From positions 2,621,772 through 2,685,771 of the forward strand of contig KK106984.1 of NCBI GenBank assembly GCA_000611775.1: 64,000 nucleotides of DNA, read 5' to 3'. Source of the stretch: Umbilicaria muhlenbergii. Taxonomy: Eukaryota; Ascomycota; Lecanoromycetes; Umbilicariales; Umbilicariaceae. The notes below the pieces were generated by a model. The model searched no databases. It was not told the origin of the DNA and worked only from the letters and a program-made list of their open reading frames with translations. Below are positions 57,780-64,000 of the stretch, in pieces. A program made the position numbers and the translations under genes. How positions within the stretch are numbered: the stretch's first letter is position 1; the number at the start of each line of letters is the position of its first letter.

Positions 57780-60700
57780 GTTAATGAACAAGTTCTTCAC
57801 AATGATGATGTCATACTTATGCAAGTCTTATTGAACACAGGAGCTGAAGTCAATGTGATTTTACAACATTTCATTATTAAGCATTAATTGACTCATATGA
57901 AAAGCTTGTTGCCTCAACTTTAATTCTTAAATGATCAGAAGGCTTACTGCTTCAGTGCTTACTGTGTGCATTATCAGCTTATTGACAGTTGAGGATAATT
58001 TCATGAATGTGAACATGTGTTTTACACATTAAATAAGTCAGGATCACCTCTTATTCTTGAACTTTTCACATTGAAGACTGAACATGTGTGAATCAACTGT
58101 GAAATGAAGGCATGACGCTTCAACATTGAGGAATAATTTATCAAGTTACAGTCATTTAATGAATTCATAAAAGAGATTTAAAATCACTCTGCTGTTTACA
58201 TCCTGATATGAGTCAGTCTGAGTGATGACGCTGCATCAGAGGTGTGTATATAAAGCACTGAAATAATATAAGCTTTACTTGAAGAGTACACTGATTATGT
58301 GAATATATTCTCAACAGAGAATGCTGACCTTCTTTCATCTCATAAAATCAATGATCATGCAATTGACCTGAACAGCACAGATTCATCTTATGACTCTTTA
58401 TATAATCTCTTCAATACTGAGCTAAAGGTGTTATGAGAATACTTGAACAATATCTTAATGAAAGGTTGAATTCATCATTTCATGAGCTCTGCAGGAGCAC
58501 TCATTCTTTTTGTTTTAAAAAAAGATGAAAGGCTGCAGTTATGCATTGATTATCAAGATTTAAACAAGATGATCATCAAGAATAAGCATCTGCTACCTCT
58601 TATAAATGAAACATTAAATCAGCTTAGTGAAGTTAAGTTATTTATGAAGTTAAATTTGAAGAACACTTATCACTGTATCTGCATAAAGAAGGGTGATGAG
58701 TGAAAAATGATGTTTCACACTTATTACAGTCACTTTGAGTATATGATCATGTCTTTCAGATTGATCAATATGCTGATTATGTTTCAGACTTACATCAACT
58801 GAGTGCTGACAGAGCTTGTGAATGTCTTTTGTGTTATCTATTTAAATGACATTCTTATATATTCAGAATCATCAGTGAAACACTGAGAGTATGTTAAACA
58901 GATGTTAAATCAACTTCACTGATTTCAACTTTACATGAATCTTAAGAAGTGTGAATTCTTCATTATTAAGGTGAAATTCCTAAGGTTTATTATCATCACT
59001 GAAGGCGTATTGATGAACTCATGATGAGTGAACATCATACAGAACTGATCAGTATTAAGGATTTTTCAAGAAGTATAAATCTTCCTGAGCTTTATAAACT
59101 TTTACAGACACTTTATTAAGTGTTATTTACAAGTTGCAGCTCCCTTGACAAACCTTATGAAAGATAACAAGAATGAAAAGAAGTTTAAGTCTTTTAAATT
59201 CTCAAGTGATGCAAAGGTGATATTTGATCACCTTCATGAGACTTTTACAACAGTGCTCATCTTGATTCACTTTGACTCAAAGTTATGAATACAGATGAAA
59301 ACTGATGTGTTAATCATTAAGCTCAGTGACATCCTGTCTCAGCTGTTGAATAATGAGAAGTGACATTCAATTACATTTTAATTGAGAAAGCTGTCTCCTT
59401 CAAAGATTTAATATAAAACTCATGATCAGGAGCTCCTTGTCATTATTATAATATTTAAACACTGACAACACTACCTCAAAGGCAGTTGTCATATCATAGA
59501 GGTATTAACTGATCATAACAATTTATGAGGATTTATGAACATGAAGGAATTGAATAACAGGCAAGCATGATGAGTAATGAAGCTCACTGCTTTTGATTTT
59601 AATATCTTACATCAGTCTGAAAAGATCAACCTTGCTGATGCATCATCAAGGTGATCAGACTACAGGGATGTTAAAAAGATGAGTGAAATTATGAAGAAAT
59701 TACTCTCAACACTTCAAAGAAAGTTGATCACTCTTGTGAATATATTCTCACTCAAATATGCCTCTATTGTGAGGCAGTTGCTCACAGGGGCGGAGAGAAT
59801 GACTAAGATTAAAAATCTTAAACTTCAGAAAAAATGCTGAAGAAGTGACAGTAAAACATCTGCTCATGATAATTATAACATAATTGTGAAACAGCTTAAC
59901 TCTGTCACTGAAACTGTTGATTGCAAACAACTTGTTTCACATGCAATAATAAGAGATCTTGCCATTCATGAAACAGCTGATGAAAGCTCAGATTTACTCT
60001 TAAAAGATTTAATTCAAACTCTACAAAATGATGATTCATTTGTAAAGGTAATGTGCAACACTGACTGTACATCAGTGAAGTGCAAGGTTAAAGCTGAAAG
60101 TTCCTGAAGAATTAACTCTGAAGGCCTTTTATTTCATGAGGAATAAATATACATTCTGAAAAAAAAGTCTGTAAGAGCAGAGATTATGAAACATCATCAT
60201 GATGATGCCTTGACAGGGCATTTCAGGGTAGAAAAAACCTTTAAATTGATTAATTATAAATATTATTGAATTGATATAAGTCAAGATGTTAAAGATTATA
60301 TTGTGTCATGTGACATCTGTCAAAGAGTGAAAGTGCTTAAACATCATCTTTATGATGAGTTACAGGCGCTGCCTCAGTCAGAAGAATCATGACAGCAAGT
60401 TATAATGAATTTTATCATTAACTTGCTGTTAAGTAAGTGCAGAGGTTGCATCTATGACATGATCTTAATGATTATGAATCAGTATATGAAAATGACTCAG
60501 TACATTCAAATCATGAAAATGATTACAGCAACAGAGTTGACTGACTTGTTTTATGAGAAAATAATATGCTGATTTAATGTACTGAAAGAGGCTGTCTCTG
60601 ATTAAGAATCAGTTTTCACAAGCACTTTCTGATTGAAAATGTGCTACTATTTAAGAATGAAGCATTAATTAAGCACTGCCTTTCACCTGCAAACAGATAA

Positions 60701-61483
60701 ACAGACAGAACAGCAGAATTAAATCTTAAAACATTATTTTTATTATTATTACTCAGATGAATAAGACAACTGAATGAATCTTTTACCTTTGACAAAATTC
60801 ACTTACAATAACAAAACATAAGCATCAATAGAGTGCAGCTCTTTCTATGTCATGTATGCTTATCATTCAGAAGTAAGATTCAAAGTCAAGAATGACTTCA
60901 AGAAAGAGAGGGTACTCACAGTTAAAAACTGAGTGAAATAATTTCATGACATACAGGAAGTGCTGTCACAATGATGAAAAAATATAATTAAATCTCAAGC
61001 AAAATATTATAATGTTAAACATAAACTCAAGACCTATAATGTAAGAGACTTGATAATGTTATTCATGAAGAACTTATGACAGAAGTGCTTAAGCAGAAAA
61101 TTATTTCATAAATTCATGAAATTATTTCAGATTGAAGACTTAATAGAGAAGCAGGTTTACAAGTTAACTTTATTACTCATTTACTGAATTCATAATGTTT
61201 TTTATGTCTCTTACCTGAAGTCATATCAGTGCAGAGCTGATGATGACTTTAAATCATTACTGTCACCTTCAGAGTTAATTGATGATGAAGAAGAATACAA
61301 AGTTGAAGAAATTTTAAATTACTAAAAATTCAGAAATGAAATCCTGTACAAAGTGAGATGAAAGGGTTGATCAGAAGAATATGATTAATGAGTGTTAAAA
61401 AAGAACTTAAAAGATGCACAGAAAATACATGCAGCCTTTAACAACAAATTAAAAGAGCACAGGAAGAAGTGATTTAAAAAGAC
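57780..61483 (+). pseudogene. C2 pol: PR, RT, RNase H, INT, chromodomain
   Basis: Protease has LLNTGAEVNVIL (57826; intact form DTGAEVN). RT has LFVLKKDERLQLCIDYQDLN (58505), FMKLNLKNTYHCI and YLNDILIYSES (58840). RNase H includes the KKL..F.FSSDA region and LTDHNNLWGFM. Integrase has the HHHDDAL...CDICQRVK zinc end (60195-60335) and AFHLQTDKQTEQQN (60681). The chromodomain reads EYKVEEILNY, then YKVRWKGWSEEYD (61290-61390). Stop near 61483. Catalytic Asp to Asn changes and many TGA codons make it inactive. Confidence 0.88.
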
Positions 61484-61716
61484 TTAATTAACATCATAAA
61501 AACACTCTTTCCTGATTTTCCTCAAGGGGTTTTACAGGTTTTATTAAAGCCTTATAAATAATTTATGACAAGAGTTAAGAATGACAAGTTCACTAAAGAA
61601 GGTGAATCATCAGGAAAGCACATGAGAATTATAATATTATTATCATCACAGCAGTGAATCAAAGCAGGAAAAAGGAATTATCATACAAGATTAATAAAAC
61701 ATCAGTAAAAAATAAT

Positions 61717-62187
61717 TTACTCATCATCATCATCTTTATCTTTCTTCTCATCTTCTTCACTCTTCTTTAATTCCTCTGATCCCTCTGACTCCTTGAACAG
61801 AGAGAAATCCTCATCATTGTTGTCATCATCATCATTAACAATGACAGGCAAATGCTTTTAAAATAGAATGCACATTAACTGATTGTAATCATCATGTCAG
61901 AGGTGAAGAGAAGGGGATTAAATTGAATATCACATGATATTCAAGATACCTTCAAGTGTATTATTACTGCATTTAAGCTGCTTAAGCAGCAGAAGATTGA
62001 TCTTGACAGTAAACTTTAATTTAAACAGCTTCTGATGATGATTAATAACACAGAGATGCACTGTAATCTTTTTATTATAATGCTTTTGACGCACCTTGAG
62101 AGCGGTCAGGAGAGCAGGTGAGAGAGTGTTAATATTAATTTTATTGATTAAGCATATCAAGGTATTAATCTTGCAGATGAAATGCAT
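61717..62187 (-). pseudogene. C2 cargo ORF a (antisense to the element), acidic tail
   Basis: A 157-codon frame on the strand opposite to pol. It has a Lys/Leu-rich first part (MHFICKINTLICLINKININ, ALLTALKVRQKHYNKK, KLKFTVKINLLLLKQLK) and an acidic tail (VNDDDDNNDEDFSLF, EGSEELKKSEEDEKK). Four stops lie between 61930 and 61855, where an intron is possible. No family recognised. It has the same location and orientation as C1 ORF a, and both contain an ALKV block followed by Lys-rich sequence, but overall similarity is not visible by eye. Confidence 0.4.
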
Positions 62188-62659
62188 CAGAACTTTAAAT
62201 CATCAATGATGTACAACAGATGAACAAATTAAACTTATTAAAAAATAAGTTTTATGTAAGTTTACACAGTATGCACACTTAACATTTAAATGAGCATCAC
62301 ACACCTGAGTCATGTCATCTGTGAAATGATGACTACATCAGAGGCAGAAGGGTTTGATCAGTTGTGCACATGATTCAACAGAACACTTGACAATGAGTGA
62401 GCATTATATGATGACTCACATTAGAAGTGCATATGCAGAGTCAGTTTCTCTGACTTACAAGCATAATGACTGATGTTGTGATGATGAAGATGATGTGTTT
62501 TGAGGGTGCATTAATAATGTTACAGTGATGAGTCACTGCTCTGGCAAAAGTTGATGACAGAAGGCTGAGAAATTGACAGTATTTATATTTTAAAGCTTTT
62601 ATTGTGATATCATCACTCAAGGCCTTGATTATGCTATCATAATGTTGTTATGTTTATGC

Positions 62660-62855
62660 TGTCATGACTCTGCTGCTGCCTCTTTACTCCTCAGAATTTT
62701 CACTGTTATGTGATAAGCTCACTTCACTTTCATCTCACTTAATCAGTGCTGACATCATGTCATTGATTCAACTGTTAACTGAGCCTTTTATCAGTCACTC
62801 ACCTTTCTGCGCTGAAGGGCCACTGCATAAAAGAGAGGTAATTATCATGAGTTAA
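62660..62855 (+). pseudogene. C2 cargo ORF b (sense to the element), unknown
   Basis: A 63-codon open stretch (MTLLLPLYSSEFSLLC, SSHLISADIMSLIQLL) reading into the 3' LTR. Too short to classify. It is listed because C1 has a sense ORF in the same place. Confidence 0.25.
62829..62842 (+). promoter_or_regulatory. Polypurine tract of C2
   Basis: AAAAGAGAGGTAAT abuts the 3' LTR. The preceding GCGCTGAAGGGCCACTGCAT matches the C1 flank. Confidence 0.75.
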
Positions 62856-63070
62856 TGATAATCTGAAACTCATGTAGGGCATGCACTCTACAAGCAGCTT
62901 AACAGTGTTAATGAGTCACATGAAAACTCTGCACTGCTTGATCTCACCTTCATTCCTTAGTTATTAGTTTTATATAATTAGGATCATATAACCTTTATAC
63001 ATTTATATCTCATGTTATCATGAACCTTGACTATACTTCTCTTTTTAATAAGGGACGCTATAGTCTTACA
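62843..63070 (+). repeat. 3' LTR of element C2
   Basis: 228 bp, TATCATGAG (from TGTCATGAG) ... GGGACGCTATAGTCTTACA. It retains a CpG at its end that the 5' LTR has lost. Confidence 0.92.
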
Positions 63071-64000
63071 ACTTCAAAACACATGTTCAAAAAAAAGTCT
63101 TCACAGCAATCAGAGTAATGCACTTAATTAATAAATTAACAAATTCAGAATGAAGTCTTTCAGCTAAAAATGCAAAACAACTTTATCAAGCATGCATTAC
63201 ATCAATTAGTGACTACAGGTCAGAAATTTGATGAAAAAATCAAAAAGACTACTTAAAACAATTAGAAAAATTGCAAAACTCAGCATTATGCAAGATCTTA
63301 GGAGCTTTTAGAACTTCCTCAGAAACTGTAATGAAAATTGAAGCAAATATTTAGCTGATACAAGTCAGACTAAATAAAAAATACAGGAAATATGCATTAA
63401 GAATTATAACCTTACCAGAAAATCATTATATTAAGCAGAGAATACTCACTTCATATTCATCAGTCACAAATAAGTCAAGACATACTTATAAACTTTAAAT
63501 TTCTAGACTGAAATCAAAATACATCAGGGAAAAAACACCCTACACAATTAATTAAAATACTAAACAGTATATCTACATTAATATCATCAAGACAAGTGGA
63601 AAAGCCTATTACAGCTCAAAAACCATGACTACAAAGTAATACACAGATTGCAGATATTCAAGTTTCAGCAGAAACAAAAGAAATCATAATCAAAAAACAC
63701 TTTGCTCAAGTAAAGCAATTGATTGCATGCAAAACATCAGTCTTTTACACTGATGAGTCAAAAATCAGTGTAAAGACAACACAAAGTACAAAAAACCACA
63801 TAGGAGCTGAAATTTACTGTATAAAAAATAATTATACAAGTACAAAAAGCTACTTTCTAGGTCAATACATGAAAGTACTAGATGCAGAGCTTTATGCTAT
63901 AATGCAGGCTACAAAACAAGCAATACAAAGACAGTTTTTCATCTGAATATTTACAGATACTCAAACGGCAATATAAAAATTACAAAAATCTGCAAATACA
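63071..64000 (+). pseudogene. LINE ORF2 C-terminal region with RNase H, runs off window
   Basis: After the ACTTC duplication the frame continues (FTAIRVMHLINKLTN, NAKQLYQACITSISDYRSE, LQNSALCKILGAFRTSS) into an RNase H domain. That domain has SVFYTDESKISVK (first Asp, 63738), LDAELYAIMQATKQA (Glu, 63880) and IFTDTQTAI (second Asp, 63946). A TGA at 63943 and a few other stops are present. The sequence is truncated by the window end. Confidence 0.85.

Larger units (their letters stand above)
56244..63070 (+). mobile_element. Ty3 chromovirus C2, complete, with cargo segment
   Basis: LTRs of 228 bp (56244-56471, 62843-63070) and a perfect TSD ACTTC (56239-56243, 63071-63075). Length 6827 bp. Order gag, PR, RT, RNase H, INT, chromodomain, 1.3-kb cargo, polypurine tract. 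It lies within LINE ORF2. The LTRs differ at about 25 positions by my alignment, every one a transition, with no gap. Confidence 0.93.
50190..64000 (+). mobile_element. Tad1-like LINE, near full length, interrupted three times
   Basis: ORF1 (50745-52474), endonuclease (52520-53029 and 53675-54060), RT (54060-54747 and 55565-56243) and RNase H (63071 to the window end) all read on the plus strand. Insertions: a hAT-like foldback element, R1 copy 4 and Ty3 element C2, each with a readable target duplication. Joining across the three gaps gives a continuous Tad1-type order of ORF1, APE endonuclease, RT, RNase H. The 3' end lies beyond the window. Confidence 0.9.

Noticed and set aside
1-64000. 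AT-rich DNA with TGA at Trp positions, as in a mitochondrial genome or an alternative code
   Set aside because: TGA also replaces Arg (CGA) codons, the retained genes have spliceosomal introns, and the content is nuclear transposons. The pattern is C-to-T decay, not recoding.
1-64000. tRNA or rRNA genes
   Set aside because: I looked for conserved rRNA cores and for tRNA B-box-like GTTCRANYC with cloverleaf context and found none I could support.

Overview
The window looks like nuclear DNA of a filamentous ascomycete (Pezizomycotina). The evidence is: NACHT/ankyrin NLR-type coding sequence, spliceosomal introns of about 50-60 bp (GT...CTAAC/CTGAC...AG), Ty3 chromoviruses, a Tad1-like LINE, a MULE, a RecQ-like helicase and a DUF6589-like gene. 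About 85% of it is AT-rich, CpG-poor transposon wreckage of the kind left by repeat-induced point mutation (RIP). Reading frames stay recognisable, but CGA and TGG codons have mostly become TGA. I cannot name the genus.

Layout. 1-5050: Ty3 relic A (minus), interrupted by a 1.1-kb repeat I call R1 (copy 1). 5055-8143: Ty3 relic B (minus). 8144-14506: a 6.4-kb MULE with 0.7-0.9-kb terminal inverted repeats built on 154-bp tandem units. It contains a MULE transposase gene (minus) and an intron-retaining fragment of an NLR gene (plus). 15180-16920: ankyrin gene relic split by R1 copy 2. 17615-21153: duplicated unknown segments. 20930-24060: unknown gene X (minus), split by R1 copy 3. 24221-27120: divergently oriented DUF6589-like gene (plus) holding a solo LTR. 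27560-44150: a RecQ-like helicase (minus) split by Ty3 element D (plus, 29410-43548), which is itself split in its chromodomain by Ty3 element C1 (minus, 35817-43009). 44224-46900: a CG-normal island with an intact, intron-containing gene bearing a PD...ExK motif. 46930-48250: Ty3 integrase relic E. 48350-50085: 5'-truncated LINE (minus). 50190-64000: near full-length LINE (plus) interrupted by a hAT-like foldback element (53030-53674), R1 copy 4 (54748-55564) and a complete Ty3 element C2 (56244-63070).

The host gene in the 44-46 kb island is the only apparently functional locus. Everything else records nested insertion followed by C-to-T decay. The points most worth a second look are: the NLR fragment inside the MULE; the unlike 'cargo' segments carried at the same place by the sister retrotransposons C1 and C2, each with an antisense acidic ORF and a sense ORF; the divergent gene X/DUF6589 pair; and the R1 foldback family, found every time inside another gene. 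Target-site duplications that I could read (ACATT, TACCT/TACTT, AACCT/AATCT, ACTTC, ATCACTGC) fix several insertion boundaries to the base. Other boundaries are by-eye estimates.
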